Positions 32,895 through 42,441 of a DNA stretch of 64,000 nucleotides are shown piece by piece. Each line of letters starts with the position of its first letter. The first letter of the stretch is position 1. A program made the translations under genes and the position numbers. Source of the DNA: Xanthobacteraceae bacterium (GTDB taxonomy: Bacteria > Pseudomonadota > Alphaproteobacteria > Rhizobiales > Xanthobacteraceae). The stretch lies in contig JALHLQ010000015.1 in NCBI GenBank assembly GCA_022844485.1, positions 35,301 through 99,300 of the forward strand, read 5' to 3'. The notes beneath the pieces were generated by a model. That model did no database searches, had not been told where the DNA came from, and saw nothing but the letters and a program-made list of their open reading frames with translations.

Positions 32895-33896
32895 ATGGCT
32901 CGGATCGGACGGCGAAGCTTCGTCGCAGGCGCAGTTGCGATTGCCACGTGCGCGCGGACGAAGCACATGGGCGGCGTTGCCTGGGCGCAGAGCGCGGGCG
33001 CGGAAACATGGCCGAACCGGCCGGTGCGTTTCATCGTGCCGCTCGCGCCCGGCGGGGCGATCGATTTCATCGCGCGCGCCGTGGGCGAACGCATGTCGCA
33101 GGCGATCGGTCAACAGATCGTCGTCGAGAACCGGACCGGTGCTGGCGGAACGATCGGCATGGACACCGCGCTCAAGAGCACGCCCGATGGCTACACCATC
33201 TTGATCACGAACGACAATGCTGCCAGCGCGCCGCACATCATGAACCTGAGCTACGACTACACAAAGGAACTCATGCCGGTGTGCTTCCTCGGGCGGCATG
33301 GACAGATTCTCGGCGTGCATGCCTCGCTCGGCGTGAGCACGGTGGCGGAGCTCGTCCGGCACGTGAAGGCGAATCCAGGAATGGGCCTTGCGACCTCCGG
33401 CGTCGGCTCGAACCAGCACGTGATGTGCGAGTGGTTCAAGCGCGAGGCGGCGGTCAATATCGAGCATGTGCCCTATCGGGGTGCCGGCCAGGCGATCAAC
33501 GACCTTGTCGCCGGGCACGTGAAAATGGCGTTCCTCGGCCCGACCTCGATGATGCCGCATTGGCAAGCCGGCACGCTGAAGCTGCTCGCGCAGACCTCGG
33601 CCAAGCGCGCGCCGACGCTGCCGGACATTCCGACACTCGAGGAATCCGGCTACAAGGGCCTCGTGCTCGAAGCTTGGTATGCCGCCTTTGCCCCACCGGG
33701 CACACCGCCCGCAGTCGTCGCCCGCCTCAACGCGGAAATGAACAGGGCGCTGAAGGATCCAAAGCTGCTCGAGACGTTCAACAAGGGCGCAATCGAAGCG
33801 GTGGGCGGTACGCCGGAGGATATGGGAAAGGTCGCCCGCGCGGATTCGGAAAAATATGCGCGCCTCGTGCGCGAATTGAACATCAAGGCAAGCTGA
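32895..33896 (+). CDS. Bug-type tripartite tricarboxylate transporter substrate-binding protein
   Basis: The 333-aa receptor has a leader with an RR motif (RIGRRSFVAGAVAIATCA), suggesting Tat or Sec export. Bug signatures follow: WPNRPVRFIVPLAPGGAIDF, VVENRTGAGGTIGMD, STPDGYTILITN, EHVPYRGAGQAINDLVAG, and EAWYAAFAPPGTPPAVV. It binds an organic acid in the periplasm; no TctAB permease is adjacent. It is about as long as the receptor at 2952 but diverges in the ligand-contacting loops, so the ligand probably differs. Start at 32895 with GGGGGA upstream. Confidence 0.9.
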   Translation: MARIGRRSFVAGAVAIATCARTKHMGGVAWAQSAGAETWPNRPVRFIVPLAPGGAIDFIARAVGERMSQAIGQQIVVENRTGAGGTIGMDTALKSTPDGYTILITNDNAASAPHIMNLSYDYTKELMPVCFLGRHGQILGVHASLGVSTVAELVRHVKANPGMGLATSGVGSNQHVMCEWFKREAAVNIEHVPYRGAGQAINDLVAGHVKMAFLGPTSMMPHWQAGTLKLLAQTSAKRAPTLPDIPTLEESGYKGLVLEAWYAAFAPPGTPPAVVARLNAEMNRALKDPKLLETFNKGAIEAVGGTPEDMGKVARADSEKYARLVRELNIKAS

Positions 33897-33926
33897 GCGG
33901 CGAGGCCGCGATCGATCATTTGCGGG

Positions 33927-34085
33927 ATGGCAGCTGTCAAAGCCGGCGCCTTGTACTTCGCCATCGTGTTTGCGGTCGGTTTCGTGCTGGGCGCACTCGG
34001 CTGGCAGGACAAATCGTCTTTGCGGCCTTCACGGTTCTCCAGATGCGGTTGCGATAGAACGGCCCGGGCCGGCGGCGGACGTTAA
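33927..34085 (+). pseudogene. Remnant of small membrane protein gene (or 52-aa ORF)
   Basis: The first 24 codons encode a hydrophobic helix, VKAGALYFAIVFAVGFVLGA, resembling the N terminus of a short rhizobial membrane protein family that normally continues with several more helices. Here the reading breaks into Arg/Ser-rich sequence and stops at 52 aa. A hydrophobic stretch (LAGQIVFAAFTVLQM) continues in another frame at about 34001-34045. A frameshift-decayed copy is the best guess. Confidence 0.4.
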
Positions 34086-34183
34086 CCTAACCCGGTGTTC
34101 CGGAGGGCTCTGGAGGGTCCGAAGCGTTGAATATTGGGGTATTCGGGCCCATATCATGGTTATTCGCCCTATAGGAGACTCCC

Positions 34184-34471
34184 TTGGCCGACGATTCGAA
34201 GACGAGCATCGCCAGCGCCCATTTCAAAAAGCTGCAGAAGGCCGAAGACGGCAAGAAGGCCATGTCCGAATATGAGGCCGAGAGGGCTGCGGTCGAAGCC
34301 AAGACCCAGCGGTTGCGGGAACTGCGATTGGCACGCGACGCGGCGTCGCCGCCGCCGGCGCCGGCAAAGGCTCCCTCAGGCGCGAAGAAGAGTACAACCA
34401 AGTCCAAGAAAACGGCAGGAACGCTCGGCGGGTGGCTCGCCAGTCAAAAGGCGAGCGGCCGCCGGAGCTGA
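34184..34471 (+). CDS. Small Lys/Ala-rich protein, unknown function
   Basis: The 95-aa charged protein starts at TTG 34184 with GGAG about 8 bp upstream. Residues ~10-55 form a predicted amphipathic helix (FKKLQKAEDGKKAMSEYEAE, then VEAKTQRLRELRLARD). The rest is Pro/Lys-rich and disordered, ending GTLGGWLASQKASGRR. I recognise the general pattern from rhizobial hypothetical proteins; the function is unknown. It could bind nucleic acid by charge, but that is speculation. Confidence 0.7.
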   Translation: MADDSKTSIASAHFKKLQKAEDGKKAMSEYEAERAAVEAKTQRLRELRLARDAASPPPAPAKAPSGAKKSTTKSKKTAGTLGGWLASQKASGRRS

Positions 34472-34554
34472 CGCGCTGGCGCTGACGGCGATCTGCACGC
34501 CGTCTTATCGGTTAAACGTGGTTCGCATCGAGCGAAGCGTGCGCGCTTTGATTC

Positions 34555-34572
34555 TTCAAGAGACCTCTTGAA
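34555..34572. promoter_or_regulatory. 18-bp palindrome upstream of the SET-domain gene
   Basis: TTCAAGAG-AC-CTCTTGAA is a perfect 8-bp-arm dyad. It overlaps a possible -35 (TTGAAC, 34568-34573), 18 bp before TTTAAG at 34592-34597. The SET gene starts 45-70 bp downstream. An operator role is inferred from geometry only. Confidence 0.4.
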
Positions 34573-34617
34573 CTTTATCCGCGTCTTGGGGTTTAAGATC
34601 GCGCTAGCGCCGATGCC

Positions 34618-35181
34618 GTGCCGCGTTCGTTGTCGTTGCCCATGAAGTCGCGATCGTCCCGCAAGAAGCATTCAACAAAGCCATATCGCGTCGGGCGCTC
34701 CCGCTCGGGGCTTGGCCTTTTTGCGACCGAACCAATCAAGAAGGGCGAGATCATCGCCCGCTATTGGGGACGGCGGGTGCCGACCAAGATCGCCGACGAC
34801 ATCGGCACGAAATACATGTTCGAGGTGAACAGCCGATGGACCATTGATGGTTCGACCCGGCGGAACACTGCCCGCTACATCAATCACGGCTGCCGGCCCA
34901 ATGCGGAGTCGGACATCATCAAGGGCAACGTGTTCATTCGCGCGACCAAACGCATCCACCCGGGCGACGAAATCACGTATCACTACGGCAAGGACTATTT
35001 CGCGATTTTCATCGAGCCGTTGGGTTGCAAGTGTCAGGCCTGCGTCGAGAAACGGCGGAGAAAGCGCGCCGAGGCACGAAACGGCAATGGCCGGCATCAT
35101 GGCGGCAACGGCAAGGCCAAGCGCAACGGAAAGCACGCAAACGGCGCGCGCAGCAACGGACTGAATGGACATGGACGGTAG
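34618..35181 (+). CDS. SET-domain protein-lysine methyltransferase-like protein
   Basis: The 187-aa protein contains a compact SET domain. Motifs: RSRSGLGLFATEPIKKGEII (SAM-binding start, residues ~27-46), YINHGCRPNAE (residues 87-97, the N-H pair that contacts SAM), GDEITYHYG (116-124, with the catalytic-type Tyr), and a post-SET zinc cysteine motif CKCQAC (137, 139, 142). The C-terminal ~45 residues are Arg/Lys/Gly/Asn-rich (GNGRHHGGNGKAKRNGKHAN) and probably disordered or nucleic-acid binding. Targets in bacteria are unknown. GTG 34618 is listed; ATG 34642, eight codons later, is equally possible since neither has a good ribosome site. Confidence 0.85.
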   Translation: MPRSLSLPMKSRSSRKKHSTKPYRVGRSRSGLGLFATEPIKKGEIIARYWGRRVPTKIADDIGTKYMFEVNSRWTIDGSTRRNTARYINHGCRPNAESDIIKGNVFIRATKRIHPGDEITYHYGKDYFAIFIEPLGCKCQACVEKRRRKRAEARNGNGRHHGGNGKAKRNGKHANGARSNGLNGHGR

Positions 35182-35293
35182 CGGTCCGCAACGGCGCGCA
35201 ATCGGTGCCGCGTCTGATCATGGTGGGTAATCTTCGTCTTGCCAGCCTTCTTTCATGCGTTGACACCCCCTGCCATCAGCTTAGATTATCGAC

Positions 35294-37377
<2,084 letters not shown>

Positions 37378-37398
37378 CGTGATATGCGGTCGACGCCG

Positions 37399-37484
37399 CG
37401 TAGCCCGGATAGAGCGAAGCGAAATCCGGGTCAGCTTATCCGCCTATCATCCCTGCATTTCGCTGCCGCTCAATGCGGGCTACG
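37399..37484. repeat. REP-like inverted repeat element downstream of thiC
   Basis: CGTAGCCCGGATAGAGCGAA (from 37399) and the inverse arm ending TGCGGGCTACG (37455-37484) form imperfect ~28-bp arms. A shorter perfect hairpin, CCCGGAT (37404-37410) with ATCCGGG (37424-37430), is nested in the left half. Elements starting GTAGCCCGGAT-GAGCG are common intergenic repeats in Bradyrhizobium relatives. Confidence 0.7.
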
Positions 37485-37522
37485 GACGCCGACATTTGCG
37501 AGGTCAGGCAACGAGTCTTGTG

Positions 37523-38104
37523 ATGAACAGCGCGGCAAGGAACGAGTCCGAGGCGCCGGAGACTCCGGAGCACTACGTCCTCTTCGACACGGCGATCGGC
37601 GACATCGGAATCGCCTGGAGCGGGCAGGGCGTCACACGCCTCGCTTTACCGCATCCGAACAGGGCCTTGACCGAGCGGCGCGTGCGCGGCGCCTCCGCGC
37701 GCCCGGCCACAGAGATGTCTTCGCATATTGCCGCGCTGATCGCCGCCGTCCGAGGCGCGATGCGCGGCGAGCGGACTGACTTCGACTCCGTCGCGGTCGA
37801 TCTCGCCGGCGTCGATCCCTTCCGCCGCAGCGTGTACGAAGCCGCGCGCACGGTCGGCTTCGGCGAGACGCTCACCTATGGCGAGCTTGCGAAACGCGCG
37901 GGCTGCGAGGGCGAAGCGCAGGCGGTCGGCCAGGCGTTGGCGAAGAATCCCGTGCCGATCATCATCCCGTGCCACCGCATCCTCGCCGCCGGCCGCCGCC
38001 TCGGCGGCTTCTCCGCGCCGGGCGGACGATTCACCAAGGACCGGTTACTGGCGCTGGAGAGTTCAGGTGCGAAGGAGCCGCTGCTGCCCGGGATCGTGGG
38101 GTGA
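37523..38104 (+). CDS. Methylated-DNA-protein cysteine S-methyltransferase (Ogt/Ada-C type)
   Basis: The 193-aa suicide repair protein has the DNA-binding and active-site region FGETLTYGELAKRAGCEGEA, GQALAKNPVPIIIPCHRIL (acceptor Cys150 in PCHR) and GGFSAPGGRFTKDRLLALE. It removes methyl from O6-methylguanine in DNA. The N-terminal domain (residues ~15-100) is divergent. The start is set at ATG 37523 just after the REP-like element; the open frame upstream overlaps thiC and is not expected to be translated. Confidence 0.92.
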   Translation: MNSAARNESEAPETPEHYVLFDTAIGDIGIAWSGQGVTRLALPHPNRALTERRVRGASARPATEMSSHIAALIAAVRGAMRGERTDFDSVAVDLAGVDPFRRSVYEAARTVGFGETLTYGELAKRAGCEGEAQAVGQALAKNPVPIIIPCHRILAAGRRLGGFSAPGGRFTKDRLLALESSGAKEPLLPGIVG

Positions 38105-38276
38105 AGAGATTTTATCAGGGACAGGCCTTTCAGAGAGCAGCAATTATGAACGAGGTCGAATTGCGGGCGTACGGCGAGGTTGCGCAGGCTGTTCTGAGCT
38201 CGTAATCACCTGACAGTAGCTCCCGAAGAACCGGGCGCGGGGAGAGGTGAAGCTTCCGACAGGTCCGGCACATCGC

Positions 38277-38765
38277 TCAATACTGAACCCGATCCGCTTT
38301 CGCCATCCAAAGCCGGAACGCCTCGGCGGCTTCGTCGGCCATGAAGCGATGGAGCGGGAGCGTGCGCGCGGCGAGCGGGGAGGAGACCTCGCGATAGATC
38401 GCCGCGTCGTCGAAGCCGATCTTGCCTGCCTCGTCGCGCGCGTTGCCGTAGACGATCGCGGAGAGGCGCGCCCACCAGATCGCGCCGAGACACATCGGGC
38501 ATGGCTCGCAGGTCGTGTAGATCACGGCGCCCCCGAGCGTATGCGAGCCGATGGTCCGGCACGCGGCGCGGATCGCGACCACTTCGGCATGCGCAGTCGG
38601 ATCGCCGTGCGGCACGACGCGGTTGACGCCCTCTCCGATAATCCGTCCGTCGCGCACCACCACCGCGCCGAACGGACCGCCGCCCGAGGCGACGCTCTCG
38701 CAGGAGAGTGCGATCGCGCGCCGCATGAACTGCGCGCCGAGCGCCGGATGCGCCTTGTCGCTCAC
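38277..38765 (-). CDS. Nucleoside/guanine deaminase family protein (GuaD-like)
   Basis: The 162-aa zinc deaminase has HAE (His59, catalytic Glu61) and PCPMC (Cys89, Cys92), with [20 protein letters not shown] near the N terminus. The tail FDDAAIYREVSSPLAARTLP resembles guanine deaminases of the GuaD type, so guanine to xanthine is the favoured reaction; a TadA role is unlikely given the tail. The GTG start at 38765 overlaps the panE stop (GTGA), which implies co-translation with the upstream 2-dehydropantoate reductase gene. Confidence 0.85.
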   Translation of the reverse strand: MSDKAHPALGAQFMRRAIALSCESVASGGGPFGAVVVRDGRIIGEGVNRVVPHGDPTAHAEVVAIRAACRTIGSHTLGGAVIYTTCEPCPMCLGAIWWARLSAIVYGNARDEAGKIGFDDAAIYREVSSPLAARTLPLHRFMADEAAEAFRLWMAKADRVQY

Positions 38766-39685
38766 GCGCGCGTTCCCATCCGGTAGGGCTCGAGCGCCGC
38801 ATAGACGCGCTCGTTCGCGGGCGTCGGAATGCCGAGCTCGCGCCCGAGCGCGATCACTTTGCCCGCGAGCCAATCAAGTTCAAGGCGGTTGCCGGCTTCG
38901 AGATCATGCAGCATCGAGGCCTTCATGCCGGGATCGATCGTGTCGACGAACCGCATGCGCGCCTCGGCATAATCGGGCGCGATCGCCACGCCCTTTGCGC
39001 GCGCGATCGCCGCCACCTCCCGCATGATGTCGAAGAGGTGTTTCCGCGTCGCGGGGTCTTGGCGCAGCGGGCCGATCGGTTTGCGGTTCGACGCCGTGAC
39101 GCCCGACAATCCCACCAGGAAAATGAACTTCTCCCAGCGCTCGACCGCGATGTCCGGCGGAATCGCCATATCGAGCCCCGCCGCCTTTCCCGCTTCGACG
39201 AAGGATTCGAGCGCGGGATCGGCGCGTCGGTCGACGCGCCCGCAGCGCATGCGCGCAAACGCGCTCGTGTGCCGGATCACGCCGGGCGTGGCCAGGACGG
39301 TCGCGATCTGGGCGGTGCCGGGCACGGCCGCGTCGGCGCCGAGAATCGGCGCAATGCGCTCGACACTGTCGATCCCGTTCTGCAGCGTGATGACGCGCGT
39401 GCGCTGCCCGACCAGCGGCCGCGCCTGTTCCGCAGCTTTCTCCGTATCCCACAGCTTGACCGCTAACAGCACGATGTCCACTGCGCCGACTTGCGCGGGA
39501 TCGTCGGTCGCGTTCACCGGCTTCAGATGCAGGTCGCCATGCGTGCTCTCGACCCTGAGCCCGTTCGCGCGCAGCGCGTCGAGGTTGCGGCCGCGCGCGA
39601 TGAAATGCACCTCGTGCCCGTATTGCGCAAGCCGCGCGCCGAAATAACCGCCGACGGCCCCCGCCGCCATCACCGCAATCCGCAT
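38762..39685 (-). CDS. 2-dehydropantoate 2-reductase family protein (PanE/ApbA)
   Basis: The 307-aa NADPH enzyme has N-terminal MRIAVMAAGAVGGYFGARLA (GxGxxG variant AGAVGG) and LLAVKLWDTEKAAEQARPL, with the catalytic-type Lys in ERWEKFIFLVGLSGVTA. The C-terminal helical domain carries SMLHDLEAGNRLELDWLAG, typical for PanE. It reduces ketopantoate to pantoate, or a related 2-oxo acid in paralogues. It overlaps the deaminase gene downstream by 4 bp, an odd functional pair. Confidence 0.9.
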   Translation of the reverse strand: MRIAVMAAGAVGGYFGARLAQYGHEVHFIARGRNLDALRANGLRVESTHGDLHLKPVNATDDPAQVGAVDIVLLAVKLWDTEKAAEQARPLVGQRTRVITLQNGIDSVERIAPILGADAAVPGTAQIATVLATPGVIRHTSAFARMRCGRVDRRADPALESFVEAGKAAGLDMAIPPDIAVERWEKFIFLVGLSGVTASNRKPIGPLRQDPATRKHLFDIMREVAAIARAKGVAIAPDYAEARMRFVDTIDPGMKASMLHDLEAGNRLELDWLAGKVIALGRELGIPTPANERVYAALEPYRMGTRA

Positions 39686-39916
39686 CGTGTGCTCCTAAGA
39701 GGCCCAGCCTGCTCTCTTGGCCTGCATTGCCAAGCTCGTCCTGATCGTTCGTCGTGGCCTACCTATGGGACAATGCCATCGCAGACAACCACTTCTCCGC
39801 GCTTGCGGGGAGAGGTCGTTCGGCCTTGCGGCAACTCCGGGCGGCGGCTTGCGTTATCCCTTGATCTCTGGAAATTCTCACCACAGGGAACAAGTCCGGG
39901 AGTGTGGAGGCCCGCG
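39686..39916. other. Intergenic region upstream of the HtrA gene
   Basis: This 231-bp gap lies between divergent panE and htrA. It contains a repeat-like hairpin (CTCCGCGCTTGCGGGGAG around 39797-39814) of the type common between rhizobial genes, and a GGAGG at 39906-39910 that sets the GTG start of the protease. No clear promoter boxes. Confidence 0.4.
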
Positions 39917-41017
39917 GTGTCGGAACGCTTTGTTCGCATTGGCTTGATCGCCGCGCTGGCGCTGCTCGCGGCGTTTGTCGCCGAACCCTATGTCGCGCGT
40001 TATTTCCTCGCCGAGACGGCTCCGCGCCCCGTGGCCGCCCGCGGCGACCTCGCGGCTTCGGAACTCAGCACGATCGAGTTGTTTCAACGTGCGTCGCCCT
40101 CGGTCGTGCATGTGTTCGGGCGCGGCGGCGCGAGCCGAAATCCGTTCGCCGAGGAGGGCAGCGGCCAGCAAAGCGGCAGCGGCTTCATCTGGGACGCCGC
40201 CGGCCACGTCGTCACCAACAACCATGTCGTCGAAGGCGCGCGCGAATTCGCGGTGCGGCTCGCCGGCGGCGACATCGTGAGCGCGGAACTGGTCGGCGCG
40301 GCGCCGAACTTCGACCTCGCCGTGCTGCGCCTCGGGCGAACGCGGCAATCGTTGCAGCCCTTGGCGATCGGCACGTCGGCGGACCTGAGGGTCGGGCAGG
40401 CGGCGTTTGCGATCGGCAATCCCTTCGGGCTCGACCAGACCCTGACGGCGGGCGTGATCAGCGCGCTGCAGCGGCGGCTGCCGACGGGGCAGGGGCGGGA
40501 GATCGCCGACGTAATCCAGACCGATGCGCCGATCAATCCAGGCAATTCAGGCGGACCGCTGCTCGATTCGGCGGGACGCGTCGTCGGCGTGAACACGGCG
40601 ATCTTTTCGCCGTCCGGTGCCTTCGCCGGCATCGGCTTCGCCGTGCCCATCGACGTGGTGAACCGCGTCGTGCCGCAACTCATCCAGCGCGGGCGCGTCC
40701 CGAGCCCCGGCATCGGCATTCTTGCAGGCCAGGAGGGCGCGGCGGCGCGGCTCGGCATCGAGGGCGTCATCGTCTTCCGTGTTCTGCCGGGGTCGCCGGC
40801 TGAGCGTGCGGGCTTGCGCGGTGTCGATCCGCAAACGGGCGAGATGGGCGACGTGATCGTCGCCGTGAACGGGGAGCCGGTACGCCGTCTCGCCGAACTC
40901 ACCGCCGCGCTCGATCGCACGGGCGTGGGCAAGCCGGCGCAACTCACCGTCCAGCGCGGCGGGCGGCGGGTGCAGGTACAGGTCGAGGTGACCGACATCT
41001 CGCGCGAGCGGTCGTGA
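39917..41017 (+). CDS. HtrA/DegP-family periplasmic serine protease with PDZ domain
   Basis: The 366-aa protein has one N-terminal hydrophobic anchor or signal (residues ~8-22, IGLIAALALLAAFVAEP). A trypsin-like domain follows with the triad His103 (TNNHVVEG), Asp133 (NFDLAVLRL) and Ser211 (PINPGNSGGPLLD), and then a single PDZ domain (FRVLPGSPAERAGLRG, GDVIVAVNGEPVRRLAELTA). It resembles the DegS/DegQ size class. GTG 39917 is chosen because a GGAGG lies 7 bp upstream and the hydrophobic segment begins there. It stands alone, convergent with trmO. Confidence 0.93.
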   Translation: MSERFVRIGLIAALALLAAFVAEPYVARYFLAETAPRPVAARGDLAASELSTIELFQRASPSVVHVFGRGGASRNPFAEEGSGQQSGSGFIWDAAGHVVTNNHVVEGAREFAVRLAGGDIVSAELVGAAPNFDLAVLRLGRTRQSLQPLAIGTSADLRVGQAAFAIGNPFGLDQTLTAGVISALQRRLPTGQGREIADVIQTDAPINPGNSGGPLLDSAGRVVGVNTAIFSPSGAFAGIGFAVPIDVVNRVVPQLIQRGRVPSPGIGILAGQEGAAARLGIEGVIVFRVLPGSPAERAGLRGVDPQTGEMGDVIVAVNGEPVRRLAELTAALDRTGVGKPAQLTVQRGGRRVQVQVEVTDISRERS

Positions 41018-41033
41018 CGCGACCGGGGGCGGA

Positions 41034-41543
41034 CTATTCCGGCCCGCTCCGCTCCTTGTGCCATCCGACGACCGCCTCCGGCACGGCGTCGGTCGAGGGG
41101 AAATAGGGCTTGATGTCGAGCAGCGGCGTGCCGTCGAGACAATCCAGTCCGACGACTTGCAGCCGCGCGTCCTCGATCGAGATCAGTCGCACAACGCTCG
41201 CCGCGATCGGATTGGGCCGCACGGGTGAGCGCAAGGCAAAGGTGCCGCGCTGCTCCTTGTGATAGTGTCGCGGAGCCTGCACCACGAGATCGCGGCGCGA
41301 TTTGTCCATCCAGTACAGAACGAGCAGATGCGTGCAGGTCTCGACGTTCTGCAACGCCTGCTTCCAGCGCGCATCAAGTTCGATGGTGCAGACGGCATCC
41401 GACACGCGAGCGTTCCTTGGACAATCCTCGCGCCGCGTCCAGGGCGTGCGGATGCGGCCGATATAATAGAGGCCTGCGTCGAATTGCGCCGGTAGGTCGA
41501 CGGCGATCTCGCCTTCGCGGATCCCAAACGGATCGGTGCTCAT
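41034..41543 (-). CDS. tRNA (N6-threonylcarbamoyladenosine) methyltransferase TrmO-like (TsaA/YaeB family)
   Basis: The 169-aa protein has the UPF0066 fold: IGRIRTPWTRREDCPRNAR, LLVLYWMDKSRRDLVVQAPR, and TFALRSPVRPNPIAASVVRL with the diagnostic RSPxRPNPI motif, then LDCLDGTPLLDIKPYFPS. E. coli TrmO methylates t6A37 in tRNA-Thr using SAM. Two adjacent ATG codons exist; the second (41543) has the better spacing (7 nt) to AAGG. It is divergent from the B3/B4 gene 64 bp away. Confidence 0.9.
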   Translation of the reverse strand: MSTDPFGIREGEIAVDLPAQFDAGLYYIGRIRTPWTRREDCPRNARVSDAVCTIELDARWKQALQNVETCTHLLVLYWMDKSRRDLVVQAPRHYHKEQRGTFALRSPVRPNPIAASVVRLISIEDARLQVVGLDCLDGTPLLDIKPYFPSTDAVPEAVVGWHKERSGPE

Positions 41544-41607
41544 CATGCGTCCTTGACAGGCACGCAGCCTATGCAAAGTCTGCGGCGTATTCCATACCGG
41601 CCCAGTC

Positions 41608-42324
41608 ATGCCCCTTTCCATCTCCATCGCGCCTGTGTTGACCGCTTTTCCAGACTGCTGCACGGCGGTGGTCGTAGCCGAAGGCCTGAGCATTTCGCGC
41701 GACCGCCCACCGGAACTCGACGCCATGATCCATGCGCGCGAAAAGGAAGCGCGCCTGCGATGGAACGGGTTCGAGCTCGCGCAAATTCCCGGGATCGCCG
41801 CGTGGCGGCGCGCCTACAAGGGATTCGGCATCAAGCAGACGCGCTACCGGTCTTCGGTCGAGCGGCTGCTCAAGAACGTGCTCGCCGGGCGCGAGCTTGC
41901 GCGCGTGAACACCTTTGTCGATCTCTACAATGCGGTGTCGCTCAAGCATGTTCTGCCGCTCGGCGCCGACGATCTCGATCACGTCATTCCACCGCTCGCG
42001 TTCCGTTACGCGCAGGAGGGTGACAGCTTCCAGGACATGTCGGATCTTGCGGAGGACGGCGAGGTGGAACCGGAGGCGCCGAAGCCGGGCGAAGTCGTCT
42101 ATGCGGATGCACGGAAAATTCTCTGCCGGCGCTGGAACTGGCGGCAGGACGCGCGTTCGCTGATCACCCCGCGCACGACGCGCGCCGTGGTAACGCTGCA
42201 GGCCAACGGGTGGGGCGCGCCCGAGACCGCAGCCGCCGATCTCATCGATCTCATCCAACGCTTCTGCGGCGGGGGCTGCCGCTCCGCGGTCCTGGACCGG
42301 ACCCGGACGGCGGCGGAAATCTGA
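41608..42324 (+). CDS. B3/B4 tRNA-binding domain protein (PheT-like editing domain)
   Basis: The 238-aa free-standing B3/B4 domain protein has REKEARLRWNGFELAQIPGI, WRRAYKGFGIKQTRYRSSVE, LARVNTFVDLYNAVSLKHVL, PLGADDLDH, and WNWRQDARSLITPRTTRAVV. The same fold in the PheRS beta chain edits mischarged Tyr-tRNA; free copies are presumed to edit or bind aminoacyl-tRNA or amino acids. It has no signal peptide. It is divergent from trmO, another tRNA-related gene, which may be more than chance. Confidence 0.85.
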   Translation: MPLSISIAPVLTAFPDCCTAVVVAEGLSISRDRPPELDAMIHAREKEARLRWNGFELAQIPGIAAWRRAYKGFGIKQTRYRSSVERLLKNVLAGRELARVNTFVDLYNAVSLKHVLPLGADDLDHVIPPLAFRYAQEGDSFQDMSDLAEDGEVEPEAPKPGEVVYADARKILCRRWNWRQDARSLITPRTTRAVVTLQANGWGAPETAAADLIDLIQRFCGGGCRSAVLDRTRTAAEI

Positions 42325-42382
42325 GCCTGCGCTGGAACTTACGTCCGACTTACCACGTTTCGCCCGTGCTCTTGCCGGTCAT

Positions 42383-42398
42383 ATAAAGATATGTTTAT
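42383..42398 (+). promoter_or_regulatory. 16-bp near-palindrome upstream of the methionine-cycle operon
   Basis: ATAAAGATATGTTTAT is symmetric apart from one mismatched pair. It lies 43 bp before the preferred GTG of the ArsR-methyltransferase gene. AT-rich dyads of this kind are known operators of SahR-type regulators ahead of methionine-cycle genes. It covers an alternative ATG at 42391, which argues against that start. Confidence 0.6.
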
Positions 42399-42441
42399 GT
42401 CTCTGCGGGACCTTCCTGCCCGACAACCGAGGCCCTGCATC

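Noticed and set aside
38147..38205. 19-codon frame between ogt and the guanine deaminase gene
   Set aside because: Too short and without ribosome site or recognisable similarity.
42391..42441. ATG at 42391 as the start of the ArsR-methyltransferase gene
   Set aside because: It lies inside the 16-bp near-palindrome and has no ribosome site, whereas GTG 42442 has GAGG at good distance. Not excluded without experiment.
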